Positions 18,015 through 26,199 are shown, counted from the first letter of the stretch. The stretch: DNA of 39,362 nucleotides from CAZYBG01 sp964645155 (GCA_964645155.1 CAZYBG010000027.1:1-39362); one strand, 5' to 3'. Translations and numbers: made by a program. Notes: generated by a model not told the origin, from the letters alone.

Positions 18015-19448
18015 ATGGTGACACGGTTCGCCTCGTTCGTGATCCTGGGCGCGATGCGCACCGGATCGAACTTCCTCGAGGCGAGCCTGAACGAGATCGC
18101 CGGCCTTACCTCCTACGGCGAGGTGTTCAACCCCGAGTTCATCGGTCGCAAAGGCGAGACGGAGCTGCTGGGCGTGACGCTCGCCATGCGCGAGGCGAAC
18201 CCTCTCGTCGTCCTCAGGCGGATGCGCGAGGCGACCGAAGGGATTCCCGGCTTCCGCTTCTTCGCCGGGCACGACCCGCGGGCCTTCGAGGCGGCGATGA
18301 ACGATCCGGGCTGCGCCAAGATCATCCTCAGCCGCAATCCGGTGGAAAGCTTCGTCTCGCTCGCCATCGCGGGGCAGACCGGGCAGTGGATGCTGCGCAA
18401 CGAGCGCCGCCGGAAGACCGCCCGCGTCGTTTTCGATGGTCGGGCCTTCGCGGTCTACCTCGAGGAACTGCGCTCCTTCTATGCCGACGTGCGGCGGCGG
18501 CTGCGGGTCGGTGGACAGGCCGGGTTCGAGATCGACTACCCGAGCCTGACGGACCCCGCCGTCCTCAATGGCCTGGCCGCCTGGCTCGGCGCGCGCGGCC
18601 GGATCGAGCGGCCGAGCGGTGCACTGGTGCGGCAGAACCCCGGGCCGCTTGCCGAGAAGGTGGTGAACCCCGACGAGATGGTCGCGGCGCTGGCCGCCGT
18701 CGCGGCCGAAGGCGCGCCGGCCGAGGCGGCGGCGGGCCCGGGTCGCGGGCCGGCGATTGCGACCTATGTCGCCGCCGCGAAGGCGCCGCTTCTGCACCTG
18801 CCGATCCAGGGCGGGCCGGTCGCCGAGGTGGAGGCCTGGCTTGCCGCCATCGACGGCGTGGGGCCGGGCACGCTCCGGCGCGACTTCACCCGCAAGGCGC
18901 TGCGCGCCTGGCGGGCGGAGCGGCCGGGCCACCGCAGCTTTGCGGTGGTTTCCCACCCGCTCCCGCGCGCGCACCGGGTGTTCGTGACGAAGATCGTGGC
19001 GCCCGACGGATACCGCGCCATCCGCACGAAGCTGCGAGAGCTCTATCGCCTCGACCTTCCCGATGGCGAGACGACGGCTGACCATTCCAGGGGCAGGCAC
19101 CGCGCCGCGTTCCTCGGCTTTCTCGGCTTCCTCGCCGAAAACCTGGCGGGCCGCACCTCGATCCGCCAGGATGCCGCCTGGGCCCCGCAGGAGGTGGTGC
19201 TGCAAGGCTTCGCCACGTTCCGCGCGCCCGACATGATCCTGCGCGCCGAGGCGCTGGCGGAAGGGCTCGGCCAACTGGCCGCGCAGGTCGGCCGGCCCGC
19301 GCCGGCGGTACCGACGCCTGCGGCACCGGGCCCCTTTTGCCTCGGCGACATCCACGACGAAGAGATCGAGAGGGCGGCGCGCACGGCATACGGCCGCGAC
19401 TACGAGGCCTTCGGCTATGCCGACTGGAGCCCGCTCACGCGGCCTTGA
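18015..19448 (+). CDS. NodH-like PAPS-dependent sulfotransferase
   Basis: 477 residues. The N-terminus carries the PAPS 5'-phosphosulfate loop GAMRTGSNFLEASL (12-25) and the 3'-phosphate motif ILSRNPVESFVS (104-115, with R107 and S112). This is the NodH/Stf0-like arrangement of sulfotransferases that act on sugars. The C-terminal half (about 245-477) is an additional region containing AVVSHPLPRAHRVFVTK and is not a known sulfotransferase part to me. It directly follows the GT14-like gene and is in the same locus as cysQ, whose product removes the PAP made here. The likely acceptor is the glycan built by the upstream genes. The 3' end overlaps ptsN (convergent) by 14 bp. Confidence 0.85.
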   Translation: MVTRFASFVILGAMRTGSNFLEASLNEIAGLTSYGEVFNPEFIGRKGETELLGVTLAMREANPLVVLRRMREATEGIPGFRFFAGHDPRAFEAAMNDPGCAKIILSRNPVESFVSLAIAGQTGQWMLRNERRRKTARVVFDGRAFAVYLEELRSFYADVRRRLRVGGQAGFEIDYPSLTDPAVLNGLAAWLGARGRIERPSGALVRQNPGPLAEKVVNPDEMVAALAAVAAEGAPAEAAAGPGRGPAIATYVAAAKAPLLHLPIQGGPVAEVEAWLAAIDGVGPGTLRRDFTRKALRAWRAERPGHRSFAVVSHPLPRAHRVFVTKIVAPDGYRAIRTKLRELYRLDLPDGETTADHSRGRHRAAFLGFLGFLAENLAGRTSIRQDAAWAPQEVVLQGFATFRAPDMILRAEALAEGLGQLAAQVGRPAPAVPTPAAPGPFCLGDIHDEEIERAARTAYGRDYEAFGYADWSPLTRP

Positions 19449-19899
19449 TGCCGTGCGCCTCGGTCAGCACCGCGTGCAGCGTGGCGGGATCGGTGTTCGA
19501 CCGGAGCTTGGCGCAGATGCCTTGGTCGCGCAGCGTGCGCGAGACGAGCGCCAGTGCCTTGAGGTGGTCGACACCGGCGTCGAGCGGTGCAAACAGCGCG
19601 AAGATAAGGTCGACCGGCTGGCGGTCGACGGCGCCGAAGTCGATCAGCTTTTCCAGCCGCAGGAACGCGCCGGTCACCCGGTCGATCCCGGCGATGCGGG
19701 CATGCGGCAGGGCGACGCCGTTGCCGACGCCGGTCGGGCCCAGGCTCTCCCGCTCCTGCAGCGCGTCGGCCACCTCGTTGGCGTTCAGGCCGTAGACCGC
19801 TGCGGCGATCTCGCCAAGGTCCTGGAACAGCCGCTTCTTGCTCGTGACGGTCGAAAGGACCTTCACGGCGGCCGGCTTCAGAATGTCCGCTAGCTGCAT
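19435..19899 (-). CDS. ptsN: Nitrogen-regulatory PTS EIIA protein (EIIA-Ntr)
   Basis: 154 residues from ATG 19899 (MQLADILKPAAVKVL). The phosphorylatable histidine is H66 in GVALPHARI. The domain is a complete PTS EIIA-2 fold with no fused domains. EIIA-Ntr receives phosphate from the PTS-Ntr chain and modulates nitrogen, potassium and envelope processes; no sugar is transported. It follows hpf by 43 bp on the same strand. In E. coli ptsN also follows rpoN and hpf; rpoN is missing here. Longer in-frame starts (to 19989) run back into the hpf coding region and have no support. Confidence 0.94.
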   Translation of the reverse strand: MQLADILKPAAVKVLSTVTSKKRLFQDLGEIAAAVYGLNANEVADALQERESLGPTGVGNGVALPHARIAGIDRVTGAFLRLEKLIDFGAVDRQPVDLIFALFAPLDAGVDHLKALALVSRTLRDQGICAKLRSNTDPATLHAVLTEAHGIKAA

Positions 19900-19942
19900 G
19901 GCCTCGCATTCCGGTGCCCGGCGCTGGCGCGCCGCGGCCCTG

Positions 19943-20518
19943 TTACTTCGTGCCTGTCGGGTCGATCCAGCCGATATTTCCGTCTTCACGACGGTAAACG
20001 ACGTTCAGGACCTTGTGCCTCTCGTTCCGGAACACAAGGACGGGAGCGCCGGCAAGTTCCATCTGCATAACCGCTTCCCCGACCGACAGCGACGGGATTC
20101 TCGCCTCCATCTCCGCGATGATCACGGGCTGGAGCGATCCGTCGACGCCCGAATCCTCGTCTTCCGACGGCGCAAGGATATATGAGGCCCCCTCGCCGAA
20201 TTCAACCGGCTGCGCCCGATCCTTGTGATGGTCCTTAAGCCTGCGCTTGTAGCGGCGCAGCTGCTTTTCCATCTTGTCGTTGCACGCCTCGAACGCCGAG
20301 TAGATCTCGTTCGCGTGGGCTTTGGCCGATGCCGTGAGGCCGGTCGAAAGATGCACGGTCGCCTCGCAGACATATTCGTGTGCTGCCTTCGAGAACACGA
20401 CCTGCGCATCGGTCGGACGCGCCGCATACTTGCCGATCGCTTCGCTCATCTGGGATCTGACATGGGCCTGCAAGGCCTCGCCGATGTCGATCTGGCGGCC
20501 GCTGATCTGGTAGCGCAT
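19943..20518 (-). CDS. hpf: Ribosome hibernation-promoting factor, long form
   Basis: 191 residues from ATG 20518 with a strong AGAGGAG site. The N-terminal S30AE domain (MRYQISGRQIDIGEALQAHV, then KAHANEIYSAFEACNDKMEKQLRRYKRR up to about 105) binds the 30S subunit. After an acidic linker (APSEDEDSG) a C-terminal domain (about 130-185, SVGEAVMQMELAGAPVLVFRNE) mediates dimerisation, so it is the long type that forms 100S ribosomes by itself. It lies downstream of lptB after a 232-bp spacer and upstream of ptsN. Confidence 0.95.
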   Translation of the reverse strand: MRYQISGRQIDIGEALQAHVRSQMSEAIGKYAARPTDAQVVFSKAAHEYVCEATVHLSTGLTASAKAHANEIYSAFEACNDKMEKQLRRYKRRLKDHHKDRAQPVEFGEGASYILAPSEDEDSGVDGSLQPVIIAEMEARIPSLSVGEAVMQMELAGAPVLVFRNERHKVLNVVYRREDGNIGWIDPTGTK

Positions 20519-20701
20519 CTTTGCTCCTCTGGACACTGACCCATGACGCCCGCGGTGCCCGAAGGCCGCGTCGCGGGGCAAACCTGAACTGGAACGGGCT
20601 GCGGAACGCTCCGTCGCGTCGGCCGAAGTGCTCCTGGCGGGGATGGTCGCCTTGCGAAGTCGAGGTGCCGGGCGTGGAGACACGGATTTCCATCCACGGC
20701 A

Positions 20702-20730
20702 TTTGGCGACAAGTGATGCCACGCTGTCAA
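20702..20730 (-). promoter_or_regulatory. Possible promoter of hpf
   Basis: The 232-bp spacer between lptB and hpf contains a perfect TTGACA (minus strand, 20725-20730). At 17-18 bases downstream the sequence is only weakly -10-like (GCCAAAT). It would give a leader of about 180 bases. The rest of the spacer shows no clear terminator. Confidence 0.3.
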
Positions 20731-20750
20731 CCGGCTCGGCAGGAGGTCGC

Positions 20751-21512
20751 TCAACCTATGCGGAAGTTGCGTCCCAGATAGACACGGCGGACATTCTCGT
20801 CGCGCACCACCTCGTCGGGCGTGCCGCTCATCAGCACGACACCGTCATGCAGGATATAGGCGCGGTCGACGATCTCGAGCGTCTCGCGCACGTTGTGGTC
20901 GGTGATCAGCACGCCGATGCCGCGGTCCTTGAGGTCGGCGACAAGGCCGCGGATCTCGGCCACCGCGATCGGGTCGACGCCCGCGAACGGCTCGTCGAGC
21001 AGCAGGTACTTCGGCTCGGCGGCGAGGCAGCGGGCGATCTCGACCCGGCGCCGCTCGCCGCCGGAGAGCGAGATCGACGGCGCGCGCCGCAGGTGCCCGA
21101 TCGAGAATTCCGACAGCAGCTCCTCGAGCCGTTCCCGGCGCTTGTGGCTCTCGGCGACCGACAGTTCGAGGATTGCGAGGATGTTGTCCTCGACGCTGAG
21201 CCCGCGGAAGATCGAAACCTCCTGCGGCAGGTATCCGATGCCGAGCTTGGCGCGCCGGTACATCGGCAGCAGCGTCACCTCGCGCCCGTCGATGACGACT
21301 TGGCCGCCTTCGGGGTTGATGAGCCCGGCGATGCAGTAGAAGCAGGTCGTCTTGCCCGACCCGTTCGGGCCGAGGAGCGCGACGACCTCGCCTCGGCCGA
21401 GCTCCAGCGAGACATCGCGGATCACCGGCCGGCGCTTGTAGCTCTTGCGCAGCGAGACGACCTTGAGGCCCGCGTCGCCCCCCGCCAGCGTCAGGCCGGG
21501 CGCCGGGCTCAC
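20751..21512 (-). CDS. lptB: LPS export ABC transporter ATP-binding protein
   Basis: ATPase of the LptB2FG complex that extracts lipopolysaccharide from the inner membrane. 253 residues from GTG 21512, overlapping the lptA stop (GTGA). The Walker A GPNGSGKT is at 48-55, the Q-loop in GYLPQEVSIFRGLSVEDNI, the signature LSGGERRRVEIAR, Walker B YLLLDEPFAGVDP and the switch His in LITDHNVRET. The C-terminal RVYLGRNFRIG is typical of LptB. The N-terminus has about 16 extra residues, so a later start is possible, but the overlap with lptA supports this one. Confidence 0.97.
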   Translation of the reverse strand: MSPAPGLTLAGGDAGLKVVSLRKSYKRRPVIRDVSLELGRGEVVALLGPNGSGKTTCFYCIAGLINPEGGQVVIDGREVTLLPMYRRAKLGIGYLPQEVSIFRGLSVEDNILAILELSVAESHKRRERLEELLSEFSIGHLRRAPSISLSGGERRRVEIARCLAAEPKYLLLDEPFAGVDPIAVAEIRGLVADLKDRGIGVLITDHNVRETLEIVDRAYILHDGVVLMSGTPDEVVRDENVRRVYLGRNFRIG

Positions 21513-22018
21513 GGACCGCCCCCTGGCTGCAGCGTCGTGCGGACGCCGCCTTCGAGGACGCCCGTGCCATCCGTGAAGTTGACCGTGAGTTTCTGCGACG
21601 ACAGCGCGTTCCGGCCCTGGGTCAGCACGACATCGCCGGTCATCACGATCTCGCCCGACGCGATGCTGTAGACGGCCTCGGCTGCCTCGGCCGCCTCGGC
21701 GCTTGTGACGAGGGTCACGCCGCCGGTCGCCTCGAGCCGCTCGATGGCCCCCTGCCCGCCGTCGGTCGCCTCGGCATAGACGACGCGGACCTCGCCCGCC
21801 GTCAGCTTCAGCTCGCCCTGGGTGATGGTGACGTTGCCCGAGAACACCGCCGTACCGTCGGACTGGTCGACGGCGAGCCGGTCGGCGCCGACCTCCACCG
21901 GCAGCGTAGTGTCCTGCCGCAGCGCGCCAAGCTCGACCGCCGTTCCCTGGGCCGCGAGCGGCCGCGCGATGCCCCCAGCCATGACGATGCAGCAGAGGAT
22001 GAAAATGACGAAACGCAT
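21509..22018 (-). CDS. lptA: LPS transport periplasmic protein LptA
   Basis: 169 residues with a signal peptide (MRFVIFILCCIVMAGG, cleavage probably after LAA). The OstA-like domain shows the expected short beta repeats: EVGADRLAVDQSDGTAVFSG, ITQGELKLTAGEVRVVY and YSIASGEIVMTGDVVLTQG. LptA polymerises into the periplasmic bridge that carries LPS from LptC to LptD. It is translationally coupled to lptB and follows lptC by 9 bp. Confidence 0.92.
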   Translation of the reverse strand: MRFVIFILCCIVMAGGIARPLAAQGTAVELGALRQDTTLPVEVGADRLAVDQSDGTAVFSGNVTITQGELKLTAGEVRVVYAEATDGGQGAIERLEATGGVTLVTSAEAAEAAEAVYSIASGEIVMTGDVVLTQGRNALSSQKLTVNFTDGTGVLEGGVRTTLQPGGGP

Positions 22019-22027
22019 GGGCTGCCC

Positions 22028-22633
22028 CTAATCGCCGGGATCGTATACCAGCTTCACGCCGCCGCTGAAAACCAGAAGGTACTCGCCCTCGGCATCGGCG
22101 GCCCTGGTGAGCGCCATCGCGCCGGCCTCGAGCCGCCCCGGCGGCCCGGACGCCACCACCGCGCCGTCCGCGCGAAGACCGGTCTCGCCCATGTCGGCGG
22201 CGAGGTCGGTCGTCTCGATGCGGTACCCGGTCGAGGTGGCGATCGTGACGCCGCCGCCGAGCGTGATCGACCGCGCCACACCGTCGACCGCGCCGGTCGC
22301 CGCCTCGAGCATGACGGTGCTGCCATCGGGAATCTCGAGCCGCGCCGACAGCCCGTCGGCCAGCATCCGCGACGGCATGGCGGGGTCGGGTCGGGCGAGG
22401 TCGGCCGACAGCGAGACCACGGTTCCGTCGGCCGTGACGCCGGAAAACTCGGGGGCGCCGATCCGCGCCTCGCGGGCGTACTGCTCGACATCGACCTCGG
22501 CGAACGGGATCGCCGCGTCCGGGTCGATCCGACGGGCGATCAGGAACAGCGTGGCGAGAAGCGCGAGTGCCACCAGCGGCAGGACGACCTTGGCCCAGGC
22601 GACGAAGCGGGAATAGCCGCCGCCGGCCTGCAT
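22028..22633 (-). CDS. lptC: LPS export system protein LptC
   Basis: 201 residues, bitopic inner-membrane protein: a short cytoplasmic tail, one transmembrane helix at about 12-33 (FVAWAKVVLPLVALALLATLF), then a periplasmic beta-jellyroll domain. LptC links LptB2FG to LptA. It begins 3 bp after kdsD and is followed by lptA. Sequence similarity across LptC proteins is low; the call rests on the topology, length and position. Confidence 0.88.
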   Translation of the reverse strand: MQAGGGYSRFVAWAKVVLPLVALALLATLFLIARRIDPDAAIPFAEVDVEQYAREARIGAPEFSGVTADGTVVSLSADLARPDPAMPSRMLADGLSARLEIPDGSTVMLEAATGAVDGVARSITLGGGVTIATSTGYRIETTDLAADMGETGLRADGAVVASGPPGRLEAGAMALTRAADAEGEYLLVFSGGVKLVYDPGD

Positions 22634-22636
22634 CGC

Positions 22637-23602
22637 TCAGGCCACCCCGGCGCGCAGGCAGTCGTGGATGTGCAGTATGCCGGCGACGTTGCCGCTGCCG
22701 GCCGGGTCGACGACGAAGAGGCAGGTGATCTTGCGGGCATTCATCTCGGCGACCGCCTCCTCGGCCAGCGCCTCGGGGCCGATGGTGCGGGGCGCCGGCG
22801 TCATCACCTCGCCGGCGGTCCGCGCGAGCAGGCCGTCCATGTGCCGCCGCAGGTCGCCGTCGGTCACGATCCCGACCAGCGCGCCATCGGCGCCGGTCAC
22901 CCCGACGACGCCGAAGCCGCGCCGGCTCATGACGATGAGGGCATCGCTCATCGGCGTGCGGTCGCGTGCGACCGGAACCTCGTCGCCGGTGTGCATCAGG
23001 TCCGAGACCTTGAGCAGTCGCGCGCCCAGCTTGCCGCCGGGATGGAAGTCGCGGAACCGCTCGGGCGTGAAGCGGCGATGCTCCATCAGCGCGATGGCAA
23101 GCGCATCGCCGAGCGCCAGCATCATCGTCGTCGACGTGGTCGGGACATAGCCGGTCGAGCAGGCCTCGGGCACGGCGGGCAGGACGATCCCGACCTCGGC
23201 ACGGCGAATCAGGGTGCTGTCCTCCCGGCAGGCAACGCCGATCAGCGGAATGCCGAAGCGGCGGGTGTAGGAGAGAAGGTCGGCCAGTTCGGGGGTCTCC
23301 CCCGAGTTCGAAAGGACGAGCACGCAGTCGCCCTCGGCCATCATGCCGAGATCGCCGTGGCTCGCCTCGGCGGGATGAACGAAATGCGCAGGCGTCCCTG
23401 TCGATGCGAAGGTGGCCGCGATCTTGCGCGCGATATGCCCCGACTTGCCCATCCCCGAGACGATGACGCGCCCCCGCGCCGCGAGGATCAGCTCCACCGC
23501 CTCGGCGAAGCTCGCCCCGAGCGCCGGCCCGAGGGCGGCGAGGGCCTCGGCCTCTCTGGCGATCACCTGCCGGGCTGTCGCGAGGTAGGTATCGCCGCTC
23601 AT
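22637..23602 (-). CDS. kdsD: Arabinose-5-phosphate isomerase (KpsF/GutQ family)
   Basis: Converts ribulose-5-phosphate to arabinose-5-phosphate, the precursor of Kdo. 321 residues from ATG 23602, which overlaps the rnd stop (ATGA). The SIS domain has SGMGKSGHIARK (49-60), the conserved SHGDLGMM and LSNSGETPE (97-105). Two CBS domains occupy roughly 205-321 (VSDLMHTGDEVP and AGEVMTPAPRTI starts). It is in the Lpt operon and supplies the same Kdo pathway as kdsB at 12272. No kdsA or kdsC is seen in the window. Confidence 0.96.
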   Translation of the reverse strand: MSGDTYLATARQVIAREAEALAALGPALGASFAEAVELILAARGRVIVSGMGKSGHIARKIAATFASTGTPAHFVHPAEASHGDLGMMAEGDCVLVLSNSGETPELADLLSYTRRFGIPLIGVACREDSTLIRRAEVGIVLPAVPEACSTGYVPTTSTTMMLALGDALAIALMEHRRFTPERFRDFHPGGKLGARLLKVSDLMHTGDEVPVARDRTPMSDALIVMSRRGFGVVGVTGADGALVGIVTDGDLRRHMDGLLARTAGEVMTPAPRTIGPEALAEEAVAEMNARKITCLFVVDPAGSGNVAGILHIHDCLRAGVA

Positions 23603-24213
23603 GTGTGGGCGAAGATGTCGGCGTCGGGCCAGCCGGCGAGGTCGAGCGCCGCGCGGGTCGGCAGGAAGTCGAAGCAGGCCTGCGCCATCGCGCTGCGCCC
23701 CTCGCGCGCCAGCCGGGCGGCGAGGGCGTCCTTCAGGCGATGGAGGTAGAGCACGTCCGACGCCGCATAGGCGAGCTGCGCCTCGCTCAGCGTCTCGGCG
23801 CCCCAGTCCGACGACTGCTGCTGCTTGGAAAGGTCGATGTCGATCAGCTCCTGGGTCAGGTATTTCAGCCCGTGCCGGTCGGTATAGGTGCGGGTCAGGC
23901 GCGAGGCGATCTTGGTGCACCAGACCGGGCCGGTCACCACGCCGAAGGTGGCCTGCAGCGCGGCGATGTCAAAGCGGGCGAAGTGGAAGATCTTCAGCAC
24001 TGCGGGATCGGCCAGCAGCGCCGACAGCCGCGGCGCCTCGGCCTGCCCGGGGGCGATCTGCACCAGGTGCGCGTCGCCGTCGCCGGCCGAAAGCTGGACC
24101 AGGCAGAGCCGGTCGCGGCCCGGCACCAGGCCCATCGTCTCGGTGTCGATGGCGACGGCGGCGCCGAGGTCGATCCCCGCGGGCAGGTCGCGCTGATGCA
24201 GGTGGATGGTCAT
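23599..24213 (-). CDS. rnd: RNase D-like 3'-5' exonuclease
   Basis: 204 residues from ATG 24213 with a GAGGGG site. The DEDDy catalytic residues are visible: D23 and E25 in AIDTETMGL, D82 in HFARFDIAAL, and Y149/D153 in YAASDVLYLHRL. It is only the exonuclease core; the HRDC domains of E. coli RNase D are absent, as is usual for short alphaproteobacterial homologues. It starts 24 bp after the CCA end of tRNA-Leu on the same strand, and it overlaps kdsD by 4 bp. Confidence 0.93.
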   Translation of the reverse strand: MTIHLHQRDLPAGIDLGAAVAIDTETMGLVPGRDRLCLVQLSAGDGDAHLVQIAPGQAEAPRLSALLADPAVLKIFHFARFDIAALQATFGVVTGPVWCTKIASRLTRTYTDRHGLKYLTQELIDIDLSKQQQSSDWGAETLSEAQLAYAASDVLYLHRLKDALAARLAREGRSAMAQACFDFLPTRAALDLAGWPDADIFAHT

Positions 24214-24237
24214 CTTCCCCTCGTGCGGTGGAGGGGG

Positions 24238-24322
24238 TGGTGCCCAGGAGAGGACTCGAACCTCCACGCCTTGCGGCACACGGACCTGAACCGTGCGCGT
24301 CTACCAATTCCGCCACCTGGGC
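24238..24322 (-). tRNA. tRNA-Leu (anticodon CAG), with encoded CCA
   Basis: On the minus strand the gene reads GCCCAGG (acceptor) ... CCTGGGC, discriminator A, CCA. The anticodon stem is CACGG / CCGTG with loop TTCAGGT, giving anticodon CAG, which reads the CUG codon. A variable arm (TGCCGCAAGGCGT) of the class II type and the T-loop TTCGAGT fit leucine tRNA. Length is 85 including CCA. The rnd start codon lies 24 bp downstream. Confidence 0.95.
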
Positions 24323-24468
24323 ATCAGGTGCAGGCGCCGCACTTAACCACAGGGCGTGGGGCTGTCAACGGGGTGCGCGGCGGGGGCGGACGGGTGCGTC
24401 GGCCCGGCGCCTTGCCTGCCTGCGATGCCGCCGTTATGCAGGATCGCAGAACGAACGGAGGTCCCGCG

Positions 24469-25452
24469 ATGTCGCGGCTGATGACGATCTACGGCGGCTC
24501 GGGCTTCGTCGGCCGCTACATCGCCCGGCGGATGGCGAAGGAAGGCTGGCGCGTCCGCGTCGCCGTCCGCCGCCCGAACGAGGCGCTGTTCGTCCGGCCC
24601 TACGGGACGGTCGGCCAGGTCGAGCCGGTCTTCGCCAACATCCGCGACGACGACAGCGTTCGCGCCGCGATGCAGGGGGCCGACGCGGTGGTGAACTGCG
24701 TCGGGACGTTCGACGCCGGCGGCCGGAACAGCTTCGAGGCGGTCCAGCACGAGGGTGCGGCGCGCATCGCCCGCCTTGCTGCCGATGCGGGGGCGGCGCG
24801 GCTCGTCCACATCTCGGCGATCGGCGCCGACCCGGAGGGCGCAAGCCTCTACGCGCGGTCCAAGGCGAGCGGCGAGGCGGCGGTCGCCGCGGCGTTCCCG
24901 GCGGCGGTGATCCTGCGCCCCTCGATCGTCTTCGGGCCGGAGGACCAGTTCTTCAACCGCTTCGCGGGCATGGCCCGCTCTGGTCCGGTGCTGCCGCTCG
25001 TCGGCGCCGGCACGCGGTTCCAGCCGGTCTATGTCGACGATGTGGCGGGCGCCGCGGTGGCGGGGGTCGTCGGTACAGCGGCGCCCGGCATCTACGAACT
25101 CGGCGGGCCGGACGTCGCGACGTTCCGCGACCTGATGCAGCGGATGCTCCCGGTGATCCATCGCCGGAGGCCGGTGGTCAACGTGCCGTTCTGGGCCGCG
25201 GGCATCATGGCCGCCGGGCTCGACGGGCTCCAGGCGGTGACGCTGGGGCTGTTCCACAATGGCCTCATCACCCGCGACCAGGTGCGCAGCCTGCGGGTGG
25301 ACAACGTGGTCGCGCCGGGCGCCCGGGGGCTGCAGGACCTTGGCATCGCGCCGACGGCGATGGAGGCGGTGCTGCCGGAGTACCTCTGGCGCTTCCGCCC
25401 GAGCGGCCAGTACGACGCGATCAAGCAGTCGGCGAAGAACCTGCGCACCTGA
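24469..25452 (+). CDS. NAD-dependent epimerase/dehydratase-like protein, complex I NDUFA9 family
   Basis: 327 residues from ATG 24469 with CGGAGG upstream. An N-terminal Rossmann motif IYGGSGFVGRYIARRM (7-22) and an atypical SDR fold (VHISAIGADPEGASLYARSKASGE, then LRPSIVFGPEDQFFNRFAGM) identify the NDUFA9-like group. In mitochondria and some alphaproteobacteria this protein is an accessory of NADH:ubiquinone oxidoreductase (complex I), stabilising the peripheral arm. The C-terminal region ends in basic residues. It is not in a nuo operon here. Confidence 0.88.
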   Translation: MSRLMTIYGGSGFVGRYIARRMAKEGWRVRVAVRRPNEALFVRPYGTVGQVEPVFANIRDDDSVRAAMQGADAVVNCVGTFDAGGRNSFEAVQHEGAARIARLAADAGAARLVHISAIGADPEGASLYARSKASGEAAVAAAFPAAVILRPSIVFGPEDQFFNRFAGMARSGPVLPLVGAGTRFQPVYVDDVAGAAVAGVVGTAAPGIYELGGPDVATFRDLMQRMLPVIHRRRPVVNVPFWAAGIMAAGLDGLQAVTLGLFHNGLITRDQVRSLRVDNVVAPGARGLQDLGIAPTAMEAVLPEYLWRFRPSGQYDAIKQSAKNLRT

Positions 25453-25458
25453 CGTGCC

Positions 25459-25474
25459 GGACCGATGGCGGTCC
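25459..25474. terminator. Hairpin between convergent genes
   Basis: GGACCG-ATGG-CGGTCC forms a perfect 6-bp stem with a 4-base loop 6 bases after the NDUFA9-like stop. It is in the 72-bp gap facing the 3' end of the KpsT gene. There is no T-run. It could act in both directions. Confidence 0.35.
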
Positions 25475-25524
25475 CTCTCCACAGACGATGGCGTCGCTTG
25501 CGCCGCGCCCCGTCCGGCCGGCCG

Positions 25525-26199
25525 TCACGCGGTCGCGCTCGCCGGCCGCTGCATCAGCGCCTGGGCCTGCGCGATCGCGGCCTCGATATCGTCGTGCCAG
25601 GTCAGCCGGCCTTCCTCGAGCACGGCGCCGTGCCGGCAGAGCCGGCGGACCAGCGGCATGCTGTGCGAGACGACGATCGCGCCGCGCGTCGCCAGACGGT
25701 TGACCAGCACGGCCTCGCTCCTTTCGCGGAAGGCGGCATCGCCGACCGCGGTCACCTCGTCGATCAGGTAGGTGTCGAACGGCAGACCCATCGAGACCCC
25801 GAAGGCAAGCCGGGCGCGCATTCCGGCGGAATAGGTGCGCACGGGGCTCCGGAACTGCGCGCCGAGGCCGGCAAAGTCCTCGACATAGGCGCAGAGTTCG
25901 TCGGTGTCGGCGCCGTAGAGCCGGGCGACGAAGCGGGTGTTCTGCGCACCCGTCATCTCGCCGTGGAAGCTGCCGGCGAAGCCGACCGGCCAGGAGACGG
26001 AGCCGGTCGTGACGATGGAGCCGGCGTCGGGCGCGATCGACCCGGCGATCATCCGCAGGAGGCTCGACTTTCCGGCGCCGTTTCGGCCGAGCAGCGCCAC
26101 CGGCCGGTCCGACGGCAGGGTGGCCGTCAGGCCGCGCGCCACAGTGCGGCGGGCGCCGCCCTCGGTGAAGGTCTTCCAGACGTTGCAGAGCCGGATCAC
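25525..26199 (-). CDS. kpsT: Capsule/polysaccharide ABC transporter ATP-binding protein (KpsT-like)
   Basis: 224 residues from GTG 26199 with AGGGGG upstream. Walker A GRNGAGKS is at 38-45, the signature YSAGMRARLAF around 123-133 (SAGMR instead of SGGQ, typical of the KpsT/TagH/RfbE exporters) and Walker B YLIDEVTAVGD near 144-154. The H-loop SHSMPLV is present. It is a short ATPase without the carbohydrate-binding C-terminal domain found in Wzt, so it fits a capsule exporter. It begins 10 bp after the kpsE stop. The partner permease is probably the KpsM at 27509, transcribed from the divergent side. Confidence 0.92.
   Translation of the reverse strand: MIRLCNVWKTFTEGGARRTVARGLTATLPSDRPVALLGRNGAGKSSLLRMIAGSIAPDAGSIVTTGSVSWPVGFAGSFHGEMTGAQNTRFVARLYGADTDELCAYVEDFAGLGAQFRSPVRTYSAGMRARLAFGVSMGLPFDTYLIDEVTAVGDAAFRERSEAVLVNRLATRGAIVVSHSMPLVRRLCRHGAVLEEGRLTWHDDIEAAIAQAQALMQRPASATA

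Noticed and set aside
16647..19355. 902-residue minus-strand reading frame opposite the GT14-like and sulfotransferase genes
   Set aside because: Shadow frame caused by high GC; both genes on the plus strand carry clear motifs and proper ribosome sites.
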